A stretch of 64,000 nt of DNA, taken from NCBI RefSeq assembly GCF_900089585.1, contig NZ_FLRH01000003.1, positions 2,432,501 to 2,496,500 on the forward strand. The letters are read 5' to 3'. This DNA comes from Micromonospora sediminicola. GTDB lineage: Bacteria > Actinomycetota > Actinomycetes > Mycobacteriales > Micromonosporaceae. A program made the translations under genes and the position numbers. Numbering within the stretch: position 1 is the first letter of the stretch; every line of letters starts with the position of its first letter. The notes beneath the pieces are model-generated. The model was not told where the DNA came from. It saw only the letters and a program-made list of their open reading frames with translations, and ran no database searches. Below are positions 21,954-32,831 of the stretch, piece after piece.

Positions 21954-22013
21954 ATGACGCTCAGTCATATCGGCAAAGAGGAGACATGCCCCTGGCTGGG
22001 ACACGCGGTGTGA
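21954..22013 (+). pseudogene. Probable remnant of a PadR-family regulator start
   Basis: The ATG directly behind the palindrome opens MTLSH, the usual first residues of PadR repressors (family knowledge), but similarity stops after five codons. The frame reads MTLSHIGKEETCPWLGHAV and ends at 22013. The DNA immediately after has a new SD and ATG (21986) in another frame. A deletion that removed the body of a padR gene would explain this; a genuine short ORF is the alternative. Confidence 0.35.
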
Positions 22014-22184
22014 GGTGGCCTGCTGCCGGTGGCGTCGCGCCGTGCGATCCGCTTCTCCGCCAGCCGGCCGCCGAGTGGCTGCGACCCGGGGTGTGATCGA
22101 GCCGGCGACCCTGTTCGCCGCCACCGCACCCAGGACGGATCGGGCACAGCCCGGCGCCCGCAGCACTCGCCTCCGCAACGCCTT

Positions 22185-22270
22185 TCGAGCTGATATCAGA
22201 AACGACTCGGGGGGAGGGGGCCGGTGCCCGCCCGCGACGGGAGCGTGAGTCGTTGACGGCATCAGCTCGA
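22185..22270. repeat. Imperfect inverted repeat, 24-nt arms
   Basis: Arms 22185-22208 (TCGAGCTGAT...AACGACTC) and 22247-22270 match at 18-19 of 24 positions when one is reverse complemented. The outer 10 and inner 8 bases are identical. The 38-nt spacer is G-rich at its left end. It could be an element end pair or a hairpin RNA. Confidence 0.5.
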
Positions 22271-22405
22271 TAGGCAGCGTGACGGGCACGGCCCGGCCCG
22301 TGCGGGGTCACCGGACGCCCCCGTCGGTGGTGTCCGCCGGCCGGATGCCAACTGCGCCGTGTGGGGTGTTGGCTGCTCGCCTCAGGATCACCGCCCGCGA
22401 CGCCT

Positions 22406-22459
22406 CGAGATCTTGGAAGGAAACGGCCCCGATGAGGGCCGTTACCTTCCAAGATCTCG
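22406..22459. repeat. Family-A intergenic palindrome, copy 1
   Basis: 24-nt arms beginning CGAGATCTTGGAAGG and ending in GGCCC pair with one mismatch around a CGATGA loop. The same element occurs at 53781-53830, so it is a dispersed repeat and not only a terminator. Confidence 0.8.
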
Positions 22460-22670
22460 GGACCGTCGACCCGATGCCGACGTCGGCGCAGAGGGCGTCG
22501 ACGGCGATGTGAGCCCTGATGTCCGGTTCTGCGGGCCGCCGCGCATAGTGGCTGGGTGCCATGAGCGCGTGTGTCGGGTTGGGTGGTGGTCGGCGCCACC
22601 GTGAGCGTGGAATCGGTGCCGGGGGTCAGGCGTTGTACCGGGTAGACCGCGCGCCGCCCCGACCGTCGAG

Positions 22671-22830
22671 TCGGCAGGCCAGGCCCCGGTCGGACCGGTG
22701 GTTACACACCCGGTTCGGCAGGCCGCCCGGTCGGAAATGACCCGCCGCCCGCCGATGGTTACACACCCCGGACCCCGGCAGGCCGCCCGGTTGGAATGAC
22801 CGGCCCCCGCCGGTGGTTACATCCCCCTGA
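22671..22830. repeat. Direct repeats of ~58 bp upstream of the C39-like gene
   Basis: The core TGGTTACA recurs at 22699, 22756 and 22814 (57- and 58-bp steps); the first two copies continue identically as CACC. Each is flanked by related GGCAGGCC...CCGGT(C/T)GGA blocks, which also precede the first core. Such regular spacing suggests tandem duplication or repeated regulator sites. Confidence 0.65.
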
Positions 22831-22920
22831 GCCGCCCGTGCAGGCCACCCCGCTGGCCGCCGCGCAGGCCCCGTGCACGCCCTGTCGGGCCGCCGGACTT
22901 GCAGACTTCCCCCCTCTTCA

Positions 22921-22940
22921 CACGGCACCCCCGTGCCGTG
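22921..22940 (+). promoter_or_regulatory. Leader hairpin plus C-tract before the SD
   Basis: CACGGCAC-CCCC-GTGCCGTG forms a perfect 8-bp hairpin. It is followed by C7-A-C8 (22941-22956) directly abutting the GGGAGG ribosome-binding site (22958-22963) of the secreted protein gene. The C-tract could pair with the SD. Confidence 0.5.
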
Positions 22941-22970
22941 CCCCCCCACCCCCCCCTGGGAGGCATCATC

Positions 22971-23618
22971 ATGGCTACCACCCTGCTGCGTAAGACCGTG
23001 CTGACCGCTGCTGGTATCGCCGCGACCGCCGGTGGCATCGCCGGCCCCGCGATCGCCGCCCACGCCGCCCCCACCGACACCACCACCGTGGTCGCCGACC
23101 GCAAGGGCCACGGCGAGCGGGAACTCGACGTGCGCTACGAAGCCCAGCCCAACTTCTACTACTGCGGCCCCGCCGCCACCCGCAACGCCATCAGCGTCCT
23201 GGGCAAGAACATCGACGTCCACGCCATGGCCCGCGAAATGGGCACCACCGAGAACGGCACCAACAGCATCAACGACATCACCCCGGTCCTGAACAAGGAA
23301 ACCGGCAAGCCCTACCGCTCCGTCGAAATCAAGAGCGGTAAGGCCGACGACAAGCAGACCGACACCCTGCGCGCCGACATCATCCGCACCGTCGACGACG
23401 GCCGCGCCGTCGTGGCCAACATCGCCGGCACCGCCACCGACACCGACAACACCACCCACTCCTTCGAAGGCGGCCACTACATCAGCGTCATCGGCTACCG
23501 CGACAACGGCAACACCGTCACCATCGCCGACAGCGCCAACCCCAACATGGCCTCCTACCGGATGAGCATCGACAACCTCGCCGACTGGATCGCCACCCGC
23601 GGCTACAGCACCAGCTGA
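22971..23618 (+). CDS. Secreted C39-like cysteine peptidase-fold protein
   Basis: A 215-residue exported protein. A Sec signal peptide (MATTLLRKTVLTAAGIAA...) ends near AIAAHAA. The mature part is a papain-like C39_2 fold: YYCGPAATRN with putative nucleophile Cys 65, GGHYISVIGY with His 169, and TIADSANP with Asp 187. All three catalytic positions are present, so it could be an active peptidase or amidase outside the cell; the substrate is unknown. GGGAGG lies 7 nt before the ATG. Codon use is almost exclusively C-ending, suggesting high expression. The gene stands alone, closed by a strong terminator shared with recQ. Confidence 0.85.
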   Translation: MATTLLRKTVLTAAGIAATAGGIAGPAIAAHAAPTDTTTVVADRKGHGERELDVRYEAQPNFYYCGPAATRNAISVLGKNIDVHAMAREMGTTENGTNSINDITPVLNKETGKPYRSVEIKSGKADDKQTDTLRADIIRTVDDGRAVVANIAGTATDTDNTTHSFEGGHYISVIGYRDNGNTVTIADSANPNMASYRMSIDNLADWIATRGYSTS

Positions 23619-23630
23619 CCCAACACGGCA

Positions 23631-23665
23631 AAGGGCCCGACCCCACCACGGGGCCGGGCCCTTTC
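23631..23665. terminator. Bidirectional hairpin terminator
   Basis: AAAGGGCCCGACCCC pairs, with one mismatch, with GGGGCCGGGCCCTTT across an ACCAC loop. TTTCTC follows on the plus strand and the AAA forms a short U-run on the minus strand. It abuts the recQ stop codon at 23666. Confidence 0.8.
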
Positions 23666-25507
23666 TCATCCGTCGGCGAGGACCGCGAGGATCCCCTCGC
23701 CGTACTTGGCGAGTTTGTTCTCGCCGACGCCGTTGACGCGGGACAGTTCGGCCAGCGAGGCCGGCGGCTCGGCGGCGATCTGGCGCAGGGTGGCGTCGTG
23801 GAAGATCACGTATGCCGGCACGCCCTGTTCCTTGGCGGTGGCCGCGCGCCACGCACGGAGCCGCTCGAAGACCGGCGCGGCGGTGGGGGAGAGATCGGCG
23901 ACGACGGTGGCCGCGCCCCGGGGCTTCGCGGCCCGGCCGGACAGCGGCCGTTCCGGCTCCTTGCGCAGGGTGACGGTGCGCCGCCGGCCGAGCACGTCGG
24001 CGCTGGCCTCGGTCAGCGCCAGCGTGCCGTAGTCGCCCTCCACCGCGAGCAGGCCCTCGGCCAGCAGTTGACGCACCACGCCGCGCCACTCGGCGTCACG
24101 CAGTTCGGTGCCGATGCCGAAGGTGCTCAGCGTGTCGTGGCCGTGCTGGTCGATCTTGTCGGTGTGCTTGCCGAGCAGGATGTCGATGCTGTGCCCGGCG
24201 CCGAACCGCTGGTTGCGTTCGCGGTCGAGCCGGTAGACGGTGGAGAGCAGCTTCTGCGCGGCGACCGTGCCGTCCCAGGACTCCGGCGGGTCGAGGCAGG
24301 TGTCGCAGTTGCCGCAGGTGGCCGCGCCGGACTCGCCGAAGTAGTCGAGCAGTTGGGCGCGGCGGCACCGGACCGTCTCGCAGAGCGCCAGCATGGCGTC
24401 GAGGTGGGCGGCGAGGTTGCGCCGGTGCGCCAGGTCGCCCTCCGACGTCTCGATCATCTTGCGTTGCTGCACCACGTCCTGCAGCCCGTAGGCCAGCCAG
24501 GCCGTCGAGGGCAGCCCGTCGCGGCCGGCGCGGCCGGTCTCCTGGTAGTAGCCCTCCACCGACTTGGGCAGGTCGAGGTGGGCGACGAAACGGACGTCGG
24601 GCTTGTCGATGCCCATGCCGAACGCGATCGTGGCGACCATGACCAGCCCGTCCTCGCGCAGGAAGCGCTGCTGGTTGGCGGCGCGGGTGCGCGCGTCCAG
24701 GCCGGCGTGGTAGGGCAGCGCCGGGATGCCGTTGGCGACCAGGAACTCGGCGGTCTTCTCCACCGAGGCCCGGGACAGGCAGTAGACGATGCCGGCGTCG
24801 CCCGGGTGCTCGTCGCGCAGCAGGCTCAACAGCTGCCGGCGCGGCTCCCGCTTGGGCACGATCCGGTACTGGATGTTGGGCCGGTCGAAGCTGGCCACGA
24901 AGTGCCGGGCCTCGGTGAGCCGGAGCCGGGTGGCGATCTCGGTGCGGGTGGCCCGGGTCGCGGTGGCGGTGAGCGCGATCCGCGGCACGTCCGGCCACCG
25001 CTCGTGCAGCATCGACAGGTTGAGGTAGTCGGGACGGAAGTCGTGCCCCCACTGCGAGACGCAGTGCGCCTCGTCGATCGCGAACAGGGCGATCCGGCCG
25101 CGCTCCAGCAGGCCGAGGGTGGAGCGCACCGCGAGCCCCTCCGGCGCGAGGTAGAGCAGGTCCAGCTCGCCGGCGAGGTAGGCCGCCTCGACCCGGCGTC
25201 GCTCGGCGGGCTCCTGGGTCGAGTTGAGGAAGCCGGCCCGGACGCCGACCGCGGTGAGCGCGTCGACCTGGTCCTGCATGAGCGCGATCAGCGGGGAGAC
25301 GACCACCGCCACGCCGTCGCGGACCAGCGCCGGGATCTGGTAGCAGAGCGACTTGCCGCCACCGGTGGGCATGAGCACCAGCGCGTCGCCGCCGGCCACC
25401 ACGTGCTCGACGACCTCCTGCTGGAAGCCGCGGAAGGCGTCGTAGCCGAAGACCCGGCGCAACACCCGCAGCGCGTCCTCGGTCCGCTCGTCGGTGGGGG
25501 AGACCAT
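23666..25507 (-). CDS. recQ: ATP-dependent DNA helicase RecQ
   Basis: A 3'-5' DNA helicase for recombination and fork repair, 613 residues. Motif I is [12 protein letters not shown], motif [21 protein letters not shown] (DEAH), motif III LTATAT, and motifs [15 protein letters not shown] and [13 protein letters not shown] zinc module ([19 protein letters not shown]) precedes the RQC winged helix. The C-terminal ~75 residues are an HRDC domain ([13 protein letters not shown]). This is the complete three-domain architecture. The start at 25507 matches the conserved N-terminus. Transcribed alone, convergent with the C39-like gene. Confidence 0.97.
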   Translation of the reverse strand: MVSPTDERTEDALRVLRRVFGYDAFRGFQQEVVEHVVAGGDALVLMPTGGGKSLCYQIPALVRDGVAVVVSPLIALMQDQVDALTAVGVRAGFLNSTQEPAERRRVEAAYLAGELDLLYLAPEGLAVRSTLGLLERGRIALFAIDEAHCVSQWGHDFRPDYLNLSMLHERWPDVPRIALTATATRATRTEIATRLRLTEARHFVASFDRPNIQYRIVPKREPRRQLLSLLRDEHPGDAGIVYCLSRASVEKTAEFLVANGIPALPYHAGLDARTRAANQQRFLREDGLVMVATIAFGMGIDKPDVRFVAHLDLPKSVEGYYQETGRAGRDGLPSTAWLAYGLQDVVQQRKMIETSEGDLAHRRNLAAHLDAMLALCETVRCRRAQLLDYFGESGAATCGNCDTCLDPPESWDGTVAAQKLLSTVYRLDRERNQRFGAGHSIDILLGKHTDKIDQHGHDTLSTFGIGTELRDAEWRGVVRQLLAEGLLAVEGDYGTLALTEASADVLGRRRTVTLRKEPERPLSGRAAKPRGAATVVADLSPTAAPVFERLRAWRAATAKEQGVPAYVIFHDATLRQIAAEPPASLAELSRVNGVGENKLAKYGEGILAVLADG

Positions 25508-25703
25508 CCGCGCAGTCTACGAGCGCCCGCCGACAACGCCCCGTCCCGCGCGGGCGTGTGGCGGGTACGGGTACCCCGACAAATCGGGCAACCGCCTGTT
25601 CCGGTGGTCACCCCGTGGAATCCCGGGCGGGGTCGCAGCCGTTAGAGTCGGCGACTGACCATGCGCGGCCGCTCGGCCGCGGCGCCACGGCTGGGGGTAG
25701 CGG

Positions 25704-26642
25704 GTGAGCGAGGCGCGGACGGCGGGAGAGCTGGTGCCGACCGACACGGAGACGGTGCCGGTGCGGCCGGCGCCGGCCGAGGCGGACACCTCCCTGGTGG
25801 TGGTGACCGGCCTGTCCGGCGGCGGGCGCAGCACGGTGGCGCGGGCGCTGGAGAACGTCGGCTACTACGTGGTCGACAACCTGCCCCAGGCGCTCCTGCT
25901 CGACATGGCCGAGCTGGCGTTCAAGGCCGGCGGCGCCGCCCGGCGTACGGCGATGGTGCTGGACGTGCGCTCGCGCGCCTTCTCCACCGACCTGGCCGGG
26001 GCGATCCGGGAGCTGCGCGAGCGCGGCTTCTCCCCCCGGGTGGTCTTCGTGGACGCCGACGACGAGGTGCTGATCCGGCGGTTCGAGAGCGTGCGCCGCT
26101 CGCACCCGTTGCAGGGCGACGGGCGGCTGGCCGACGGCATCGCGGTGGAGCGGGCGCTGCTGGAGGAGGCCCGCGACCAGGCCGACGTGATCATCGACAC
26201 CAGCCACCTGAACGTCAACCAGCTGCGCCGCCGGGTGGAGGAGCTGTTCGGCGGGGAGGACGCCCGCCGGCTGCGGATCACCGTGCTGTCGTTCGGCTTC
26301 AAGTACGGCCTCCCGCCCGACGCCGACTTCGTGATGGACGCGCGCTTCCTGCCGAACCCGTACTGGGTGCCGGAGCTGCGCGAGCACACCGGCCGGGAGG
26401 AGGCGGTCAGCGCGTACGTGCTGGGCCAGGAGGGCGCGGACGCGTTCGTCGCCGGCTACGCCGACCTGGTCAACGCCACCACGGCCGGGTTCGAGCGGGA
26501 GGGCAAGCGCTACCTGACCGTGGCCGTCGGTTGCACCGGCGGCAAGCACCGCAGCGTGGCGATCGCCGAGGAACTGGCCGCCCGGCTGCGCCGCTCCGGC
26601 ATCGCCGCCAACGCGCAGCACCGGGACCTGGGGCGGGAATGA
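25704..26642 (+). CDS. rapZ: RNase adapter / nucleotide-binding protein RapZ (YvcJ)
   Basis: A 312-residue P-loop protein. The ATP-binding motif is GLSGGGRSTVARALE (Arg instead of Lys is normal for this family). The C-terminal half contains SFGFKYGLPPDADFVMD, FLPNPYWVPELREHTG and VGCTGGKHRSVAIAEEL. In E. coli RapZ guides RNase E to GlmZ; in Gram-positives YvcJ has an unclear role. It starts with GTG at 25704. Its stop overlaps the yvcK ATG (ATGA), and whiA follows, the conserved actinobacterial rapZ-yvcK-whiA trio. Confidence 0.96.
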   Translation: MSEARTAGELVPTDTETVPVRPAPAEADTSLVVVTGLSGGGRSTVARALENVGYYVVDNLPQALLLDMAELAFKAGGAARRTAMVLDVRSRAFSTDLAGAIRELRERGFSPRVVFVDADDEVLIRRFESVRRSHPLQGDGRLADGIAVERALLEEARDQADVIIDTSHLNVNQLRRRVEELFGGEDARRLRITVLSFGFKYGLPPDADFVMDARFLPNPYWVPELREHTGREEAVSAYVLGQEGADAFVAGYADLVNATTAGFEREGKRYLTVAVGCTGGKHRSVAIAEELAARLRRSGIAANAQHRDLGRE

Positions 26643-27640
26643 CCCCGACCAGGGTGGTCGCGTTCGGCGGCGGGCACGGACTCTCGGCGTCGTTGCGGGC
26701 GCTGCGGCACTGCGTACCCGGACTGGACCTGGACATCACCGCGGTGGTCACGGTCGGTGACGACGGCGGCTCCAGCGGCCGGCTGCGCGCCGAGCGCGGC
26801 GGCCTGCCCCCGGGTGACCTGCGCCAGGCGCTGGTCGCCCTGGCCGGGGATCACCCGGCCACCCGGCGCAGCGCCGCGCTCTTCCAGCACCGCTTCGCCG
26901 CCAGCGCGCCGGCGCCGACGCCCGCCGCGCCGGTCGCGTCGGGCGCGGGCGATCCGCTGGTCGGCCACGCGGTCGGCAACCTGCTGCTGCACGGGCTGAC
27001 CGAGCTGCTCGGCGACCCGGTGGCCGCGCTCGACCACGCCGGCGCCATGCTCGGCGCGGTCGGCCGGGTGCTGCCGATGTCCCGCCAGCCGGTCGGCATC
27101 GAGGCCCGGGTGCGCGCCGTCGACCCGGCCCACCCGGACGAGGTGCGCACCGTGCGCGGCCAGCACCAGGTGGCGGTCACCTCGGGCACTGTGGAGTCGC
27201 TGCGACTGACCCCGGCCGCGCCGGCCGCGTGCGCCGAGGCGGTGACCGCGGTACGCGCCGCGGACTGGCTGATCTTCGGGCCCGGCAGTTGGTACACCAG
27301 CGTGCTGCCGCACCTGCTGGTGCCGGGCCTGGCCGACGCGATCGTGTCCAGCCCGGCCCGCCGGCTGGTGACGCTGAACCTGGTGGCCGAGAAGGAGACC
27401 TCCGGGCTCTCCCTGCCCGACCATCTGGACACCCTGCGGCGCTATCTGCCCGAGTTGAAGGTGGACATGGTGCTGGCCGACTCCACGGCGGTGGGTGACC
27501 CCGCGGCGGTCGAACGTGCGGCAGAATCGCTGGGTGCCCGGCTGGTCCTCGCCCCCGTCGCCGTCACCGACGGCACGCCCCGTCATGATCCGGCCGCACT
27601 CGGCGCCGCACTGGTGCCTGTCCTGGGCGCCGATCGTTAG
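26639..27640 (+). CDS. yvcK: Gluconeogenesis/morphogenesis factor YvcK (CofD-like)
   Basis: A 333-residue CofD-fold protein. The nucleotide-sugar-binding motifs are VVAFGGGHGLSASLRALR at the N-terminus, DDGGSSGRLR near residue 42, and GPGSWYTSVLPHLLVPG in the second half. Characterised YvcK/CuvA proteins bind UDP-GlcNAc and link carbon source to cell-wall synthesis. It overlaps rapZ by 4 nt and is followed after 54 nt by whiA. An Ala/Pro-rich insert occurs around residues 90-105. Confidence 0.94.
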   Translation: MTPTRVVAFGGGHGLSASLRALRHCVPGLDLDITAVVTVGDDGGSSGRLRAERGGLPPGDLRQALVALAGDHPATRRSAALFQHRFAASAPAPTPAAPVASGAGDPLVGHAVGNLLLHGLTELLGDPVAALDHAGAMLGAVGRVLPMSRQPVGIEARVRAVDPAHPDEVRTVRGQHQVAVTSGTVESLRLTPAAPAACAEAVTAVRAADWLIFGPGSWYTSVLPHLLVPGLADAIVSSPARRLVTLNLVAEKETSGLSLPDHLDTLRRYLPELKVDMVLADSTAVGDPAAVERAAESLGARLVLAPVAVTDGTPRHDPAALGAALVPVLGADR

Positions 27641-27694
27641 ACACGTACGTAATCACCGGCGACACGCCGGAACCGGTCCTGAGGGGGCGCTGGA

Positions 27695-28675
27695 ATGGCG
27701 ATGACGGCTGCGGTCAAGGACGAGCTGAGTCGGGTCGACGTGCCCAAGCCCTGCTGCCGCCGGGCGGAGATGGCGGCCCTGCTGCGCTTCGCCGGCGGCC
27801 TGCACATCGTGTCGGGTCGCGTCGTGGTCGAGGCGGAGCTGGACACCGGCGCGGTGGCCCGCCGGCTGCGGCGGGAGATCGCCGAGGTCTACGGCTACCC
27901 GAGTGAGATCCACGTGCTCGCCTCCGGCGGCCTGCGCAAGGGCAGCCACTTCATCGTGCGGGTGGTCAAGGACGGCGAGGCGCTCGCCCGGCAGACCGGC
28001 CTGCTGGACGTGCGCGGCCGCCCGGTGCGGGGCCTTCCGCCGCACGTGGTGGCGGCCAACGTGTGCTGCGCGGTGTCGGCCTGGCGGGGCGCGTTCATGG
28101 CGCACGGCTCGCTGACCGAGCCGGGCCGCTCCAGCGCGCTGGAGATCACCTGCCCGGGGCCGGAGTCGGCGCTGGCGCTGGTCGGCGCCGCCCGCCGGAT
28201 CGGCATCACCGCGAAGAACCGCGAGGTGCGCGGCGTGGACCGGGTGGTGGTGAAGGACGGCGACGCGATCGCCGCGCTGCTCACCCGCATCGGCGCGCAC
28301 TCCAGCGTGCTGGCCTGGGAGGAGCGTCGGGTCCGCCGGGAGGTGCGGGCCACGGCCAACCGGCTGGCCAACTTCGACGACGCGAACCTGCGCCGCTCGG
28401 CCCGCGCCGCGGTGGCCGCCGCCGCCCGGGTCACCCGGGCGCTGGAGATCCTCGCCGACGACGCCCCCAACCACCTGACCTCGGCCGGGCGGCTGCGGCT
28501 GGAGCACCGCCAGGCCTCCCTGGAGGAGTTGGGCGCGCTCGCCGAGCCGCCGCTGACCAAGGACGCCATCGCCGGCCGGATCCGCCGGCTGCTCGCGCTG
28601 GCCGACAAGCGGGCCCGCGACCTGGGCATCCCGGATACGGAAGCGGCCGTCACGCCCGACATGCTCGTGGTCTGA
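27695..28675 (+). CDS. whiA: DNA-binding protein WhiA
   Basis: A 326-residue sporulation and division regulator. The N-terminal half resembles LAGLIDADG homing endonucleases but lacks nuclease function (known of the family); the C-terminal ~85 residues form a helix-turn-helix ([24 protein letters not shown]). In Streptomyces it works with WhiB to turn on late sporulation genes including ftsZ. The ATG at 27695 has GAGGGGG upstream. It is the third gene of rapZ-yvcK-whiA and is followed by 264 nt before gap. Confidence 0.97.
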   Translation: MAMTAAVKDELSRVDVPKPCCRRAEMAALLRFAGGLHIVSGRVVVEAELDTGAVARRLRREIAEVYGYPSEIHVLASGGLRKGSHFIVRVVKDGEALARQTGLLDVRGRPVRGLPPHVVAANVCCAVSAWRGAFMAHGSLTEPGRSSALEITCPGPESALALVGAARRIGITAKNREVRGVDRVVVKDGDAIAALLTRIGAHSSVLAWEERRVRREVRATANRLANFDDANLRRSARAAVAAAARVTRALEILADDAPNHLTSAGRLRLEHRQASLEELGALAEPPLTKDAIAGRIRRLLALADKRARDLGIPDTEAAVTPDMLVV

Positions 28676-28849
28676 TAGGACCGGTGAGGCGTCGAGCTGC
28701 GAGGGGGATCACCACCCGGCGCAGCACGGCGGCGCGCGCTCGGATAAGGTCGCTGCGTACGGCAAGGGGGCCGGCAAAGGCATCCCTCGCCGTGCTCACC
28801 GCCTCGGGCGGTCTGGTCTCCTGGGACCGCGGCGGGGTGGCCGAGATGA

Positions 28850-31143
<2,294 letters not shown>

Positions 31144-31935
31144 ATGGCGAGCACCACCCGCCGGCCGCTGATGGCCGGCAACTGGAAGATGAACCTGAAC
31201 CACCTCGAGGCCAACCTGCTGGTGCAGAAGCTGGCCGCGAGCCTGAACGAGAAGCAGCTCACCGACGTCGAGTGCGTGGTGCTGCCGCCCTTCACCGACC
31301 TGCGTACCGTGCAGACCGCGGTGGACGGCGACAAGCTGCTGATCGGCTACGGCGCGCAGGACCTGTCGCCGTTCCAGTCGGGCGCCTACACCGGTGACAT
31401 CGCCGGGCCGATGCTGGCCAAGCTGGGCTGCGGCTACGTGGTGGTCGGCCACTCCGAGCGGCGGCAGTACCACTACGAGGACGACGCGCTGGTCAACGCG
31501 AAGGTGGCGGCGGCGCTGGCGAACGGGCTCACCCCGATCCTGTGCATCGGCGAGGGCCTGGAGGTGCGCGAGCAGCTCCGTCAGGTGCCGCACTGCTGCG
31601 ACCAGCTCGACGGCGCGCTGAAGGGGCTCACCGCCGAGCAGGTCACCAGGGTCGTCGTGGCGTACGAGCCGGTCTGGGCGATCGGCACCGGCAAGACGGC
31701 GACGCCGGAGGACGCCCAGGAGGTGTGCGGCGAGGTGCGCAAGCGGCTCGTCGAGACCTACGACGAGGCCACCGCGCAGCAGGTCCGGATCCTCTACGGC
31801 GGCTCGGTCAAGTCCTCGAACGTCGCCGCGATCATGGCGCAGCCGGACGTGGACGGGGCCCTGGTCGGGGGCGCCAGCCTGGACGCCGAGGAGTTCGCGA
31901 AGATCTGCCGGTTCCCGGAGCACACCGCCCGCTGA
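31144..31935 (+). CDS. tpiA: Triosephosphate isomerase
   Basis: A 263-residue TIM barrel interconverting dihydroxyacetone phosphate and glyceraldehyde-3-phosphate. Catalytic Lys is in GNWKMNL, His in VGHSERRQ, and Glu in [14 protein letters not shown] with its flexible loop. The phosphate-binding YGGSVKSSN is near the C-terminus. It starts immediately after the pgk stop, with no intervening base. Confidence 0.98.
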   Translation: MASTTRRPLMAGNWKMNLNHLEANLLVQKLAASLNEKQLTDVECVVLPPFTDLRTVQTAVDGDKLLIGYGAQDLSPFQSGAYTGDIAGPMLAKLGCGYVVVGHSERRQYHYEDDALVNAKVAAALANGLTPILCIGEGLEVREQLRQVPHCCDQLDGALKGLTAEQVTRVVVAYEPVWAIGTGKTATPEDAQEVCGEVRKRLVETYDEATAQQVRILYGGSVKSSNVAAIMAQPDVDGALVGGASLDAEEFAKICRFPEHTAR

Positions 31936-32030
31936 TCGCTCGCTATCCTTGACGCTGCCCGTCCAGTGGTCGGTGCCGCTGTGCCCGACAGGTCCGGGCA
32001 GTGATCGTAACGAGAGGACTGACCCCCGCC

Positions 32031-32291
32031 ATGCCGATCTGGTTCGCCTACACGATGATCACGTTGCTGGTCATCACCAGCGTGCTGCTCGTCCTGCTGA
32101 TCCTCCTGCACCGCGGTAAGGGCGGCGGGTTGTCGAGCATGTTCGGCGGCGGCGTCAGCTCCAGCCTGGCCGGTTCGTCCGTGGCCGAGAAGAACCTCGA
32201 CCGCTACACCGTCCTGGTGGGGATCGTCTGGTTCGCGTGCATCGTCGGGATCGGGCTCTGGCTCCGGCTCCAGATGAGCAGCGGCACCTGA
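32031..32291 (+). CDS. secG: Preprotein translocase subunit SecG
   Basis: An 86-residue accessory subunit of the SecYEG channel. Two hydrophobic helices (TMITLLVITSVLLVLLILLH and YTVLVGIVWFACIVGIGLWL) flank the conserved cytosolic loop (RGKGGGLSSMFGGG). The ATG at 32031 begins MPIWFAYT; AGAGGA lies ~12 nt upstream. It follows gap-pgk-tpiA at the usual actinobacterial position and is closed by an intrinsic terminator with a T-run. Confidence 0.95.
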   Translation: MPIWFAYTMITLLVITSVLLVLLILLHRGKGGGLSSMFGGGVSSSLAGSSVAEKNLDRYTVLVGIVWFACIVGIGLWLRLQMSSGT

Positions 32292-32314
32292 GCGAGCGCC
32301 GAGAAGCGTACAAT

Positions 32315-32353
32315 CTGCGCGCGGTCCGTCACGGACCGCGCGCAGTTTTGTTT
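32315..32353 (+). terminator. Intrinsic terminator after secG
   Basis: A perfect 14-bp stem (CTGCGCGCGGTCCG and complement, TCA loop) is followed by TTTTGTTT. It is the only hairpin in the window with a clear long T-tract. A TACAAT hexamer sits directly in front (32309-32314). Confidence 0.85.
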
Positions 32354-32421
32354 CTCCGCCCGTCGCCCGGCGCCGACCCCCTCCGGCGCCGGTCCCCTCC
32401 GACGACAGGGAGCGAGCAACC

Positions 32422-32766
32422 GTGCCCAGCAACAACGTCATCCGCGGCACCCGGATCGGGTCCGCCCCCGAGCGTTTCGACCAGCGCACCGAACCGGCGC
32501 CGCGCCGGCCGGTCGTCTACTGGTGCCGCCACGGGCACCGGGTCGAGTTCCTGATCGCCGCCGAGGCGGAGACGCCCGCGTCGTGGGACTGCCCCCGCTG
32601 CGGCGAGCCGGCCGGCCCCGACCCGGGCAACCCGCCGGGCCGCACCCGCGCCGAGCCCTACAAGACCCACCTGGCGTACGTGCAGGAGCGGCGCACGCCG
32701 GAGGAGGGGGAGGCGCTGCTCGCCGAGGCCCTCGCCGCGCTGCGCCGCCGTCGCGGCCGCGCCTGA
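32422..32766 (+). CDS. rbpA: RNA polymerase-binding protein RbpA
   Basis: A 114-residue actinobacterial transcription activator that binds sigma-A/HrdB-type factors and stabilises the open complex. The N-terminal tail is MPSNNVIRGTRIGSAPER. The core has the Cys pairs YWCRHGH and WDCPRCGEPA (zinc in some homologues). The C-terminal sigma-interacting helices read KTHLAYVQERRTPEEGEALL. GTG start with GGGAGCGAG upstream. It ends next to the tandem family-B palindromes and is convergent with pgl. Confidence 0.96.
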   Translation: MPSNNVIRGTRIGSAPERFDQRTEPAPRRPVVYWCRHGHRVEFLIAAEAETPASWDCPRCGEPAGPDPGNPPGRTRAEPYKTHLAYVQERRTPEEGEALLAEALAALRRRRGRA

Positions 32767-32770
32767 GCCC

Positions 32771-32830
32771 AGGCGTTAAGAAGAGGCCCCTTCTCTACCG
32801 GAGGCGTTAAGAAGGGGCCCTTCCTTACCG
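32771..32830. repeat. Family-B intergenic palindrome, tandem double copy
   Basis: Two adjacent copies (32771-32800 and 32802-32830) of AGGCGTTAAGAAGRGGCCC..., each a near-palindrome of the form GTTAAGAAG-GGGCCC-CTTCYTAAC. They fill the whole rbpA/pgl convergent gap, so they can terminate both genes. I recall this motif from many Micromonospora intergenic regions (not verified). Confidence 0.75.
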
Positions 32831-32831
32831 C

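Larger units (their letters stand above)
21715..22970. other. 1.26-kb non-coding patch with relics and repeats
   Basis: No convincing full-length gene. It contains a PadR-like promoter/start relic (21932-22013), a separated inverted repeat (22185-22270), a hairpin (22279-22311, GTGAC..GTCAC ends), a family-A palindrome (22406-22459), a ~58-bp direct repeat present about three times (22671-22830), and the leader hairpin of the next gene. An ORF of 36 codons at 21986-22096 has a good SD (AAAGAGGAGAC) but no recognisable product. Confidence 0.7.

Noticed and set aside
21986-22096. 36-codon ORF with SD AAAGAGGAGAC
   Set aside because: Good SD, but no recognisable product and it lies inside a decayed region; mentioned but not called as a gene.
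22671-22830. CRISPR array
   Set aside because: The ~58-bp units are themselves similar over most of their length, with no unique spacers.
22626-24089. Long minus-strand frame over the C39 gene and recQ 3' end
   Set aside because: It is the antisense shadow of well-supported genes with Gly/Val-rich artefact sequence.
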